Origin: JBFHES01 sp041584015
GTDB taxonomy: Bacteria; Bacteroidota; Bacteroidia; Bacteroidales; M50B96
Reading direction: 5' to 3'
NCBI GenBank assembly: GCA_041584015.1
Contig: JBFHES010000069.1
Coordinates: 1 to 17,891 of the forward strand
DNA length: 17,891 nt
The notes below the pieces were generated by a model. That model worked only from the letters and a program-made list of their open reading frames with translations. It made no database searches and was not told the origin of the DNA. This document shows positions 1 through 8,844 of this stretch, in pieces; the stretch's first letter is position 1; every line of letters begins with the position of its first letter. Made by a program: the position numbers and the translations under genes.

Positions 1-489
1 GGTATCATGATGTACGGATTTTGGTCGAGCATCGAAACATTTATTAAATATGTAAACAACAAAACGAATAAAACCGATCCTTTGGATAGGATTCTCGGAT
101 GGCAAAGTCAGATCATGTCGATTAAAGAAATTAAAACAGGCGACTTTGTTAGTTATGGCATGTCGTACCTGGCACAACACGACATTAAAACAGCGCTCAT
201 TCCGGTTGGTTATGCAGGAGGCTACAGTCGTTCTTTAAGTAATAAAGGCAGAGTGTTGATTCGCGGACAGCGGTGTGGGGTAATAGGTGTTGTAAACATG
301 AATATGATCATCGCAGATATTACAGATATACCCGATGCGGCGGTAGGAGATGAGGTTGTAATTATTGGAAAGCAAAACAATTTAGAAATAAAAGTCAGTG
401 CCTTTAGCGATATAAGTGATCAACTGAATTACGAGGTGTTGGCGCATCTGTCTGAGTTAATAGAACGAACGGTGATAAATAAATTATAA
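1..489 (+). CDS. alr: Alanine racemase, C-terminal part (cut by window edge)
   Basis: This is the 3' end of a fold-type III PLP-dependent alanine racemase, which interconverts L- and D-alanine for peptidoglycan. The frame is open from base 1, and the first residues (GIMMYG) match the conserved R-x-GI-x-LYG motif at the end of the PLP barrel. The gene therefore starts outside the window, and the ATG at 7 is internal. The C-terminal domain is complete. It has FVSYGMSY, which carries the Tyr expected to be the second catalytic base, then IPVGYAGGYSRSLSN, a VNMNMI motif where many alanine racemases have CMDQ, and GDEVVIIG. The PLP lysine would be upstream and cannot be checked. The CotH-type gene follows 16 bp downstream, so co-transcription is likely. 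I am sure of the family; a paralog with another amino-acid substrate is possible. Confidence 0.9.
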   Translation, partial: GIMMYGFWSSIETFIKYVNNKTNKTDPLDRILGWQSQIMSIKEIKTGDFVSYGMSYLAQHDIKTALIPVGYAGGYSRSLSNKGRVLIRGQRCGVIGVVNMNMIIADITDIPDAAVGDEVVIIGKQNNLEIKVSAFSDISDQLNYEVLAHLSELIERTVINKL

Positions 490-505
490 AATTAGCTTGT
501 TAGGA

Positions 506-1882
506 ATGAAGAGGATTACAAATATTATCTATCTGATCAGCGTTGTTTGGCTATTTGCTGCGTGCAGTCCTCCCTATTCACATACAAAATCGGGTGCATC
601 TAACATTACTCCCGAAGGTAATGAGCGCTATTTGAGCGAGAGTTCAGATTACATATTTAACCAGGATAGCTTATTTACATTTGAATTAAAGCTTTCTGAA
701 ATTGCTTTAAAGCATCTTGATGGCGACCCTGCGGCAGAAGAATATGTTGAAGGAAGTCTTATGTTTAATGATGAAATAATTAGTCCGGTTGGGATTCGGT
801 ATAAAGGTTCTGTTGGTGCTTTTGTAAACGCTGTTTCAGGCAGCGACTGGGCCAATCCTTCGGGGCGTAAAACTGCGACTAAACTTTCCTTGAAAATTAA
901 AATCAATTGGAAGGATAAGGCTAAAACGTTTTATGGATTAAAGAAACTCCAATTCCACTCTCAAAATCTTGACCCAACTCAAATGCATGAACGTTTGGGC
1001 TATTGGCTGTTTAGAGAAATGGGGGTGTCAGCTCCACGTTCGGTGCATGCCAAGTTAATCATTAATGGTAGCTATTACGGCGTGTATGCACTTACTGAGC
1101 AAATCGACAAACAATTTGTTGCATATAATTATAAGCATGCAGATGGTAATCTTTACAAAGAAGTGTGGCCATTGAAATGGCGAGGAGGAGCAAATGACGA
1201 GGATGCCTTTAGAGCAGCTTTGAAAACTAATAAAGGAAAAAACGCTAGTGTCGAAATAATGAAATCCTTTGCGGATGAATTAATGAACAGCAGTGATGAG
1301 GATTTACCAGCGCTAATAAATAGGCGCATGGAGATCGATCAGATTATTAGTTACGTAGTTGTCGACAGAATGATCCGGAATGATGACGGTGCTTTTCATT
1401 GGTACTGTGGCGAACATGGTTGCGGTAATCATAACTATTATTGGTACGAAGATTCTGAATCAGAGAAATTATATTTAATTCCTTGGGATTTGGATAATGC
1501 TTTTGAAAATATAATTCACGATGTTAGTGCTATAACTGCTATTGCCGATGATTGGGGCGAAATTAGCCATGATTGTCATCGGTTCCCATATGGCAAGTAC
1601 GGCTTTTGGCAAAAATCGGCAGCCTGCGATAAACTCACCCGTGGCTGGGCAGGCTTTACCGAGGAGTATGATAGTCTGCGATCTGTATTTATTGGCGGAG
1701 CATTTTCTAAAAAAGTGGTAAATGCCCGGATTGATGTTTGGGCGGATCAAATTAAACAAGCAACCATGGATGCCGCTCGAATTCATAAAGATGCTATCTC
1801 AGTGGATGATTGGGAGGAAGCTCTTAGGAAATTTAAGAATGAACTAGAATACGCTCGTATTTTAAAAACAAAAGAACGCTAG
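506..1882 (+). CDS. CotH-kinase family lipoprotein
   Basis: This predicted 458-residue envelope lipoprotein carries a CotH kinase domain. The family is named after Bacillus CotH, an atypical protein kinase that phosphorylates spore-coat proteins; Bacteroidota members are widespread and mostly uncharacterised. The N-terminus is a lipoprotein signal ending LFAAC (Cys20). The domain spans roughly residues 55-345. It contains the GIRYKGS strand near 96, a Lys-rich SLKIKI segment, INGSYYGVYALTEQID (187-201), an RNDDG segment near 291 and the acidic IPWDLDNAF motif (325-333), as expected for nucleotide and metal binding. A cysteine-containing insert follows (CGEHGC, later Cys357 and Cys374). A TTG nine bases upstream is in frame, but the ATG at 506 puts the signal peptide at the exact N-terminus and was chosen. 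The gene sits 16 bp after the racemase. Its substrate is unknown. Confidence 0.88.
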   Translation: MKRITNIIYLISVVWLFAACSPPYSHTKSGASNITPEGNERYLSESSDYIFNQDSLFTFELKLSEIALKHLDGDPAAEEYVEGSLMFNDEIISPVGIRYKGSVGAFVNAVSGSDWANPSGRKTATKLSLKIKINWKDKAKTFYGLKKLQFHSQNLDPTQMHERLGYWLFREMGVSAPRSVHAKLIINGSYYGVYALTEQIDKQFVAYNYKHADGNLYKEVWPLKWRGGANDEDAFRAALKTNKGKNASVEIMKSFADELMNSSDEDLPALINRRMEIDQIISYVVVDRMIRNDDGAFHWYCGEHGCGNHNYYWYEDSESEKLYLIPWDLDNAFENIIHDVSAITAIADDWGEISHDCHRFPYGKYGFWQKSAACDKLTRGWAGFTEEYDSLRSVFIGGAFSKKVVNARIDVWADQIKQATMDAARIHKDAISVDDWEEALRKFKNELEYARILKTKER

Positions 1883-1935
1883 CAATTGTAGGTGTTGCTC
1901 AATGTTTACTTGTTATAGTTGATGCGTAGTTTGTC

Positions 1936-2601
1936 TTACTCTTCCAGGTTAGTCCATTTTTCCTGCATGGTTTTGTTTTGAATGCTACGGTTCAGCAAGT
2001 CTAAGAAATCGTTGCGCGGGATTTCTTTTGCCCCCAAACTAATTAAGTGTCCGGTGGCCTGCTGGGCGTCTATAAAGGCGAATTTGTGTTTTAATGCAAA
2101 CTGGACCAAATGATAAAACGCCACCTTACTGGCATCTGTTTTTGTGAAAAACATGGATTCTCCAAAAAAACAATTGCCTATGGAAACACCATACAATCCC
2201 CCAACTAATTTTCCGTCATACCAACTCTCAAAGGAGTGAGCAAAGCCTAATTCATAGAGATTTACATAAGCTTCAATAATGTCATTGGTAATCCATGTTT
2301 CAAACTGTCCTACTCGAGGGGTATGAGCACAGCTGGAAATAACATCCCTAAAAGCCGTGTCAATTCTAAGTTCAAACGTACCCTTATTAATTACCTGACG
2401 CAGACTTTTCCTAAGTTTAAAGCTTTCGGGTTTTAGTATGGTTCTTGGATTTGGCGACCACCACAAAACAGGCTCTCCCTCGTTAAACCATGGGTAGATT
2501 CCCTGACAGTATGCTGAAAGCAGTATCTCTGGGCTTAGTTCAGCACCTTGAGCTAATAAGCCTTCATCGTCTGCTAATCGTGGGTCGGGAAATTCTATCA
2601 T
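1936..2601 (-). CDS. aat: Leucyl/phenylalanyl-tRNA-protein transferase
   Basis: Aat transfers Leu or Phe from aminoacyl-tRNA to proteins with N-terminal Arg or Lys, marking them for ClpAP/ClpS degradation (the bacterial N-end rule). It is cytosolic. The 221-residue protein has the family's usual length and motifs in order: GIYPWF (34-39), LWWSPNPR (46-53), ETWITNDIIEAY (101-112), GFAHSFESW (119-127), LVGGLYGVSIG (132-142), FGESMFF (146-152), ASK (157-159), IDAQ (177-180), HLISLGA (185-191) and IPRNDF (194-199). The start is well supported because family members begin just before the FPDP-type segment. The gene converges on the CotH gene with a 53-bp gap in which I see no clear terminator. Upstream, an intrinsic terminator separates it from the giant beta-helix gene, and it has its own -7 element, so it is probably transcribed alone. 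Confidence 0.97.
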   Translation of the reverse strand: MIEFPDPRLADDEGLLAQGAELSPEILLSAYCQGIYPWFNEGEPVLWWSPNPRTILKPESFKLRKSLRQVINKGTFELRIDTAFRDVISSCAHTPRVGQFETWITNDIIEAYVNLYELGFAHSFESWYDGKLVGGLYGVSIGNCFFGESMFFTKTDASKVAFYHLVQFALKHKFAFIDAQQATGHLISLGAKEIPRNDFLDLLNRSIQNKTMQEKWTNLEE

Positions 2602-2608
2602 AAGGCTG

Positions 2609-2616
2609 CAAATATA
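2609..2616 (-). promoter_or_regulatory. aat promoter, -7 element
   Basis: On the minus strand this reads TATATTTG, a perfect match to the Bacteroidota -7 consensus TAnnTTTG. No good TTTG -33 element sits at the usual spacing (TTC lies 18 nt upstream). The element ends only 7 bases before the aat ATG, so transcription should begin at or within a few bases of the start codon. Confidence 0.55.
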
Positions 2617-2649
2617 ATTCGAAGTGTTTTACTTGAAGCATTTGTCTCG

Positions 2650-2691
2650 AAAAATAAAGAGCACCTACTGCTTCGATTGCAATAAGTGCTC
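2650..2691 (-). terminator. Intrinsic terminator of the giant beta-helix gene
   Basis: On the minus strand, 13 paired positions (2679-2691 with 2659-2671, two of them G-U) enclose a 7-nt loop. The stem is closed by GAGCAC/GTGCTC and followed by TTTATTTTT. It starts 52 bp after the stop codon of the 2019-residue gene and lies before the aat promoter, so it insulates the two transcripts. Confidence 0.85.
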
Positions 2692-2742
2692 ATGAGAATT
2701 AATGTGATATCACAAAGGTCTAGCCCGAAACGTAAATCGGAT

Positions 2743-5700
2743 CTATATCTTGTTAATCTTTTTTATTACTGTACCCTTGGCTGTTTGTATTTTAATAAAG
2801 TAGAGACCTTCTGCTTCAGCTCCTAAATTTATTTCAGCAGATATTTCATTAATAGCCTTTGATAAGATTAGCTGCCCTTTAATTGAGTAAACTTCTAATT
2901 TTTGTATGGTTACAGATGACTTTAGAAACACCTTCCCAGAACTAGGGTTTGGATAGGCAGATAGATCGAATTGCGCAGGTAGCTGCGCCATTGCATTTAA
3001 TATGTTAAATGTAATGGCTATAGTATCGCTATTAACGCATGCATGGTGGTCGGTTACTTCGCACCAAATTATGGCAACATTTCCATCGGTTATATTTGTT
3101 GAGTCAATGTTGGTAATTTGGTAAGTTGATCCAGTACTCCAGTTATAGCTAATTAATCCCGGACTCGCGTTTAATATTATAACAGAATCGCCAGCAACAC
3201 TCTGGTCTGGTCCAAAATAAATCGCTGGAATTGGATGAACAACTAAAGTTGTAATCACAATACTGTCTCCTCCAATTGAAGAAATTATTGAGTCGGTATA
3301 GATTCCAGTAGTGGTATGCCAGAACGGTCCTACCCAAAGGCTGTCACCCTCGCAAATTACAGTGTTTACTTCTTGTAAAATCTGCGACTGATTTGGAATG
3401 AATTCATAGCAACCCAGATCAACGTCAAATCCATAAATTCTGGTGTGCCCATCAAGATCATTTAATGGCAAGTTACCAAGGCTGCTTGTACCCGCATTAA
3501 TTGCTGGTGAGCCTTCCTGTAGGTGGAAATCTAAACTATCAGAGTTCACAAAATTTGGATCAAAGTTGAAAGTCCCAGCACCCGATGAATTTTGTACAAT
3601 GCAATTTGTTACCACAGGGTTTGCAGTACCTCCATTATTAATCTCTTGAGATGTTTGACTTGATGTATTCCAGAATATGCAATTGCTTAATACTGGAACA
3701 CAACTGCCTGTATCGGTATAGTTGTACAATACACCATAGTTAAAGTTGTTACTATTCTTAGCAAATGTGCAGTTCGTTAATGTTGGGTTTGATGTCCCAT
3801 TTTTCAGTGCATAATTAAACATGGTGCCTGAATATCGTGCATAATTATCAACAAACAAATTATTGATAAATGTTGGAGAGCAACTTCCTTTTCTTGCGTT
3901 ATTGTACACAGCAGAGGCGCTCCGTGCGCTATTGCCAATAAATTTGCAATCCAAGATTTGTGGATCACAGGTGCCGTAATCTCCACCATTGTTATAGATT
4001 GCACCTCCTAGCGTGGCGTGGTTCTTTTTAAATTGACAATTGATGATTTTCGGTGATGAGATATTTAATGAATCAGATCCATTATTGTATATCGCGCCAC
4101 CTTTTTCGAATTGATTGAATGCGCTGGCATTCCCACTTACAATTGCAAAGCCGTCGAGTAGGGTTGCATCCGATGCATTTTTAAAGTTTACCACATTATA
4201 TGCATTGTTTGATGTGTCATTGTCTTGTTGAATTTCACCAGATAATATAGTCTTGTTCACGCGCCAGTCTCTTATTCCGCCTCCTGATGGATAACCAGCC
4301 ATTACAGCCACGCCATCAGGGATTAAGAAGGTATTGGTTCTGATGTTCATATCCAGATCGCTGAAATTATCAGGATAATAAGTTCCTGCAGCAACAAATA
4401 AACTGTCGCCATAAGTCGCGTTCAGGCAAGCATCCGAAAGATTATTAAATGCATTTGTCCAGGAGCATCCAGTGTTTGTTCCATTTGCACTGGCATCTAC
4501 ATAGATGACGCCTGTGGTATTTGTTACCGGGACAAAAACGAGAGCCGAATCTTTACATGCACTAAGTGAGTTGGTGACCCAAACCATTTGTGAACCAGAG
4601 AGAGTTGTGGCAATGTCGGTTGATTCTCCCGAATCCCAGATGACTGATGAACTACCGTTGCTTGCAGAATAGAAAACTTGTGCCTGACCAGAGCCTGAGC
4701 AGGTGGCGCTTTGCAGCACGCTGGTGGAATCAATGTATGAGTGGTTTAATGTATGCTGATATTCGAATGCGCCTATGTCGATGCTCCCTTCATAAATTCG
4801 TGGATTTACTGCATAGTCGTGCGTGTAAGTTGGTGGCAGGCTGCTGTTCATGCCAGCATTGATTGCCTTTGAACACGCGCTTAAACTATAATCACCATTT
4901 TCAGGATTGGTGAAAAGAGGATCGATACAAATATTTCCGCCTCCATCAATTCCATCATATGGATTCCACTGGCCAAGGATAACACCTCCCTGAATAAGAC
5001 AATTCTCTATAATGGTAGTGGTTTCATAATTATCGAGAATAGGTTCTTTGTTACCCCAGAAGATGCTATTTGAAATGGTGAAAGTATCGCAATGCGAATT
5101 GTTTATCACACCGTTGTCATTTACTGTATTATAAGCAATGGTTCTATTTCCAACAAATGTACAGTTGACGATTTTGGGTTGGTTGCTGCCATCGTAGTAG
5201 GCCTTGTTGTACATCGCACTTCCTTTTTGCTCAGCGCTATTGTTTATGAAAATACAGTTTACAATAAGAGGCGCACAGTAGCCGGTATCGTTGGCAGTGC
5301 TATAAAAGGCTCCTCCATTATAGGCTTTGTTTTTATAGAAGGTACAATTACTAATGGTAGGACTTGAACTATTATTAACTCCCGAGCCATTGTTGTGCCA
5401 GCCTGCTCCATCATATTCTGAGTTAGCATTACTGCTTCCGTATCGAATTGTAAATCCATCAACATGGGTTACGGGTGATACAAATTCAGTTTTAACCACA
5501 TGGTATGTATTGTTGGTGCTGTCGTTGTCCTGCTGAATTTCACCACACATCACGGTTTTGTTTATCATGGAGTTTCTTGTGCCACCACCATTGGGGAATC
5601 CACCCAAAACAGTTACGCTGTCGGGAATGTTAAATGATCTGAATCGGTCGTTATGATCCAGTCCATTGTATACATCCGGATAGTAGGTGCCTTTAGCTAC

Positions 5701-8700
5701 AAGAATGGAATCTCCTGCATCAGAATTTAGTATTGCGTCCTGTAATGAATTAAAAGCATCGGTCCAGCTACAACCGGTGTTTGTGCCGATAGCAGCAGAG
5801 TCTACATAAATAACTGTGTTCGACATTTCCATATCAATTATAGTTAAAGCAGAATCAACACAACTAGAGTTAGGACTTGTAATCCAGCACTGGTGAGCGC
5901 CAAAGTTAAGTGAGCTGGCGATAGATGTCGTTTCTCCATTGTCCCATAAAATATTAATATTTGTAACTGCCGCGCTGAAGAACACTTCTGCCTGACCAAC
6001 AGGTAAACCACAGGATGAATTTTGCAGCACATTTATGGAATCAATTTTTAGATAACTGCCAATGCCTTGATATTCCAGCGCACCTATATCAATAGTTCCA
6101 TTGTTATAGCGTCTTGCATTTCCATCAAAGTCGCTTAGCATCAAGGCTGGAATAGCTGAGTTAAGTCCCGCATCAATGGCGTAAGAGCAAGCATCAAGGT
6201 TAAGGTTATGATTGCTAACATCAACAAAATGCGGATCCTTGTCGATATTTCCGCTAAGGCTAACTCCAAAATCAGGATTCCAATTAGCGCTACCACCGCT
6301 TGCTGCAACTATTGAATTTATATATTCTGGTGAAGCCTCGTTATTATAGATTAAATTATCATCATTATCCCAGATAATGCAATTCGCAAATGTTGATGTT
6401 GATGATCCAGCATAGCGTGCATCATTGTAAATTGGATTGGCCTTGTAACTTGCTGTGTTTTGTGTAAATGTGCAATTGATATATTGTGCATCGCAGATTC
6501 CTGACGATCGACCATCGTTATATACTGCACCTCCCAGATAAGCAGCATTACCAATAAAAATACAATTAATAAGTGTAGGACTGCTGTTGCCTGAATATCG
6601 TCCGCGTGTGAAGAAAGCACCACCATATTTGCCATAATTGTTTGTAAACAGGCAATTGCGAATAATTGGGCTGGAATTGTTTCCTGCATTTGATCCATCA
6701 TTATACCAGGCGCCTCCATAATATTCTGTTGACGAATTAGCATTCGCATTACCGTTTCTAATGATGAGGCCATCAATAATTGTTTGTGAAGAAACATTAA
6801 GCGTCTTTACTATCTGGTAGGTGTTATAGGAGCTATCACCATCCTGCTGAATGTCTCCATCGAGAATAGTTTTGTTAAGTGTCCAGTTGCGCTGTCCACC
6901 ACCGCTTGGATAGCCTCCAAGAACAACTACGCTGTCGGGTATTTGAAAAGAGAGGAAACGGTCATTAAAATCATCAGACATGTATTCATCAGGGAAGTAT
7001 GTTCCGCCAGCAATCAAAATGGAATCACCACTCTGGGCATTTAATAGTGCATCCTGCAAACTCACAAAGGCATCTGCCCAATTGCAACCAGTATTGAGTC
7101 CGTTTGCCGCGGAGTCTACGTAAATAACAGATTCCAATGTGCCAATTTCGATTAGTATGGTGGTTGAGTCGGAGCAGCCGCTAATGGTGTTGCTCACAAT
7201 TGCTTTATGTATACCGTGGCTTAGAGAATCAGCAATTACGGTATTTTCCATGTTGTCCCATAAAAAGTCCGGAAAGCCGCCAGGTGATGTGAAGTGTACT
7301 TCGGCTTGACCGAATGGTGTGCTACATTCAATGGCATTTATTACTGTTATGGAATCAACAGTAATAAAGCTAGGAGCGCCTTGAAATTCATAGGCTCCTA
7401 TATCAATTGTTGCTGCGTTGAATATTCTTGAATTATTATCAATGTCAGTAAGCAGAGTTGCTGGAATACTGTCGTTGCTGCCGGCATCAATTGCTTTAGA
7501 ACAAATATGTAAACGGAGGTCATTGTTATCTGCATCAACAAAGAGGGGATCAAATTCGTGATTATTTCCACCATCAATTCCGTAAAGAGTATTCCACGAG
7601 CTGCTACCGCCAGAGGTTTTTATGTTGCAATTATTAAAAGTAGGTGTAGCTCCCTGGTTGTAAAGAATGTTATAACCAGTGCCCCAGATTATACAATTGA
7701 TAAATGAAGGAGCAGAGGTGCCACTATAGCCATGGTTGAACACCGAACCGCCAGAGCTGAAACCATCATTTTCGCCAATGCTGCAATTTATGAATGTTGG
7801 ATGGCATTCGCCAAGGTTGCCATCGCTATAAACTGCTGCACCTTTTCCCCAGGCTTCGTTATTTGCAAATGTGCAATTGATTATTTGAGGATTACAAGTT
7901 CCGTTGTTGGTTCCATCGTTCCATATGGCACCGGCATCATCATCTGAAATATTATTGTAAAATTCGCAATGTGTAATTATCGGGTTGCTCATACCAGTAT
8001 GACTACCTCTGTTGTATATGCCTGCGCATTTTCCAGCGCTTTGATTGTTAATAAATGTTGAACCAATAATTACCGGACTACTTTCACCATACATGGCGTC
8101 GTTATGAATGGCTCCTGCATAATACTCTGCAAAGTTGGCTTCGAAAATGCAGTTTTCAATTGTGGCATTGGCCGAACCACCATCTCGGCCATTGTTAAAT
8201 AATGCTCCACCGCTTAAGGCAAAGTTTTTATAGAAATGGCAATTGATTACGTGTGGATTTGAGCTATTTCCTGCTCCTTCGCCCATATTATACCAGGCGC
8301 CACCGCTGTTTCCAAATATTTCAGGTAATACAACTATTGCATATCCTTCTCTTATTATAAAACCATTTACCACCGTTTGTGCTGATACGTTTTCGGTGTA
8401 AACAACATTTACACTATTATTGGTGCTGTCTCCATCCTGTTGAATTTCTCCGCTTAGTGTAGTTGTATTTGTTTGCCAGTCGCGCGTTCCACCTCCGGAC
8501 GGATAACCACCCAATACGGTAATTCCACTGGTAATTACGAATGATGTATCGCGCTTATTATTCGGAATACCAAGGCCGTTATCAGGAAAGTAAGTTCCTT
8601 GAGCCACAAAAATGGTGTCGCCACTTGTAGCAACACCCAATGCGTTTTGTAGCGATTGGTAGGCCTGGCTCCACGACAATCCGCTGCATGAGGTGCAGGT

Positions 8701-8802
8701 TGATGAGGAGTCTACAAAAATGTTTTGCGCTTCAAGATTATTCGTGCACATGAAGCTGCTGAGGAAGAGTGCCAGAATGATGTAAATACTTTTCATATTC
8801 AT
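2743..8802 (-). CDS. Giant T9SS-secreted beta-helix repeat protein (2019 aa)
   Basis: This is a very large exported surface or secreted protein, probably adhesin-like or structural; no enzymatic motif was recognised. Residues 1-26 are a signal peptide ending EAQ. Four tandem units follow (27-558, 559-996, 997-1431, 1432-1802). Each opens with a VIYVDS-type strand and TGCSW..AF..LQDA, continues through GTYYPD, GGYPSGGG and a GEIQQD block, runs through beta-helix coils resembling chlamydial Pmp repeats (NC.F..N...GGA.YN), and closes with a choice-of-anchor-Q-like tail (C..AI.AG...DIGA.E). Units 1-3 are followed by SprB-like linkers with QAEV or QAQV and WD. After unit 4 come a CEGDSLWVG segment (about 1810-1856) and an Ig/PKD-like domain (about 1857-1932). 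A type A T9SS sorting domain (about 1945-2019, starting AYPNPSSG) ends the protein. The start could be Met1 or Met3 (ATGAATATG); both keep the signal peptide. The gene is divergent from the 9211 lipoprotein gene. Confidence 0.93.
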   Translation of the reverse strand: MNMKSIYIILALFLSSFMCTNNLEAQNIFVDSSSTCTSCSGLSWSQAYQSLQNALGVATSGDTIFVAQGTYFPDNGLGIPNNKRDTSFVITSGITVLGGYPSGGGTRDWQTNTTTLSGEIQQDGDSTNNSVNVVYTENVSAQTVVNGFIIREGYAIVVLPEIFGNSGGAWYNMGEGAGNSSNPHVINCHFYKNFALSGGALFNNGRDGGSANATIENCIFEANFAEYYAGAIHNDAMYGESSPVIIGSTFINNQSAGKCAGIYNRGSHTGMSNPIITHCEFYNNISDDDAGAIWNDGTNNGTCNPQIINCTFANNEAWGKGAAVYSDGNLGECHPTFINCSIGENDGFSSGGSVFNHGYSGTSAPSFINCIIWGTGYNILYNQGATPTFNNCNIKTSGGSSSWNTLYGIDGGNNHEFDPLFVDADNNDLRLHICSKAIDAGSNDSIPATLLTDIDNNSRIFNAATIDIGAYEFQGAPSFITVDSITVINAIECSTPFGQAEVHFTSPGGFPDFLWDNMENTVIADSLSHGIHKAIVSNTISGCSDSTTILIEIGTLESVIYVDSAANGLNTGCNWADAFVSLQDALLNAQSGDSILIAGGTYFPDEYMSDDFNDRFLSFQIPDSVVVLGGYPSGGGQRNWTLNKTILDGDIQQDGDSSYNTYQIVKTLNVSSQTIIDGLIIRNGNANANSSTEYYGGAWYNDGSNAGNNSSPIIRNCLFTNNYGKYGGAFFTRGRYSGNSSPTLINCIFIGNAAYLGGAVYNDGRSSGICDAQYINCTFTQNTASYKANPIYNDARYAGSSTSTFANCIIWDNDDNLIYNNEASPEYINSIVAASGGSANWNPDFGVSLSGNIDKDPHFVDVSNHNLNLDACSYAIDAGLNSAIPALMLSDFDGNARRYNNGTIDIGALEYQGIGSYLKIDSINVLQNSSCGLPVGQAEVFFSAAVTNINILWDNGETTSIASSLNFGAHQCWITSPNSSCVDSALTIIDMEMSNTVIYVDSAAIGTNTGCSWTDAFNSLQDAILNSDAGDSILVAKGTYYPDVYNGLDHNDRFRSFNIPDSVTVLGGFPNGGGTRNSMINKTVMCGEIQQDNDSTNNTYHVVKTEFVSPVTHVDGFTIRYGSSNANSEYDGAGWHNNGSGVNNSSSPTISNCTFYKNKAYNGGAFYSTANDTGYCAPLIVNCIFINNSAEQKGSAMYNKAYYDGSNQPKIVNCTFVGNRTIAYNTVNDNGVINNSHCDTFTISNSIFWGNKEPILDNYETTTIIENCLIQGGVILGQWNPYDGIDGGGNICIDPLFTNPENGDYSLSACSKAINAGMNSSLPPTYTHDYAVNPRIYEGSIDIGAFEYQHTLNHSYIDSTSVLQSATCSGSGQAQVFYSASNGSSSVIWDSGESTDIATTLSGSQMVWVTNSLSACKDSALVFVPVTNTTGVIYVDASANGTNTGCSWTNAFNNLSDACLNATYGDSLFVAAGTYYPDNFSDLDMNIRTNTFLIPDGVAVMAGYPSGGGIRDWRVNKTILSGEIQQDNDTSNNAYNVVNFKNASDATLLDGFAIVSGNASAFNQFEKGGAIYNNGSDSLNISSPKIINCQFKKNHATLGGAIYNNGGDYGTCDPQILDCKFIGNSARSASAVYNNARKGSCSPTFINNLFVDNYARYSGTMFNYALKNGTSNPTLTNCTFAKNSNNFNYGVLYNYTDTGSCVPVLSNCIFWNTSSQTSQEINNGGTANPVVTNCIVQNSSGAGTFNFDPNFVNSDSLDFHLQEGSPAINAGTSSLGNLPLNDLDGHTRIYGFDVDLGCYEFIPNQSQILQEVNTVICEGDSLWVGPFWHTTTGIYTDSIISSIGGDSIVITTLVVHPIPAIYFGPDQSVAGDSVIILNASPGLISYNWSTGSTYQITNIDSTNITDGNVAIIWCEVTDHHACVNSDTIAITFNILNAMAQLPAQFDLSAYPNPSSGKVFLKSSVTIQKLEVYSIKGQLILSKAINEISAEINLGAEAEGLYFIKIQTAKGTVIKKINKI
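3397..4509 (-). repeat. Tandem unit 4 of the giant protein (residues 1432-1802)
   Basis: 371 residues, the shortest unit. Coil markers fall at 1588, 1618, 1647, 1677 and 1707, then 1733 (final step 26 instead of 22). It lacks the SprB-like linker that follows the other three units and leads into the CEGDS segment instead. Confidence 0.85.
4510..5814 (-). repeat. Tandem unit 3 of the giant protein (residues 997-1431)
   Basis: 435 residues. Coil markers fall at 1152, 1182, 1213 and 1245, then 1267 (steps of 30, 31, 32 and 22). The closing tail is at about 1310-1348, followed by a linker with QAQV and WDSGE. The opening block is clearly similar to that of unit 2, including VIYVDSAA, TGCSW and GDSILVA. 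Confidence 0.85.
5815..7128 (-). repeat. Tandem unit 2 of the giant protein (residues 559-996)
   Basis: 438 residues. Coil markers fall at 716, 746, 776 and 807, then 829 (steps of 30, 30, 31 and 22). The closing tail is at about 872-911, followed by a linker with QAEV and LWDNGE. Confidence 0.85.
7129..8724 (-). repeat. Tandem unit 1 of the giant protein (residues 27-558)
   Basis: This is the longest unit, 532 residues. Its coil marker (mostly NC, sometimes HC or GS) recurs at residues 187, 217, 247, 278, 309, 339 and 369, then at 391, so the steps are about 30 with a final step of 22. The closing tail is at about 433-473. A linker with QAEV and LWDN (about 482-557) joins it to unit 2. Confidence 0.85.
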
Positions 8803-8844
8803 AGTTGTTAGTTAGTAACTATTGTTAGTAATGTATCGTGATCT

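Noticed and set aside
1475..1786. 103-codon antisense ORF in the CotH gene
   Set aside because: It overlaps the conserved end of the CotH domain on the other strand and shows no recognisable motif.
6351..6797. 148-codon minus-strand ORF and other long shadow frames inside the giant gene
   Set aside because: They lie in alternative frames of a well-supported repeat protein and have low-complexity, repeat-derived sequence without domains.
2743..8802. Four tandem units considered as a possible CRISPR or DNA-level satellite array
   Set aside because: The repeats are conserved at protein level with divergent DNA, no identical short repeats and no spacers.
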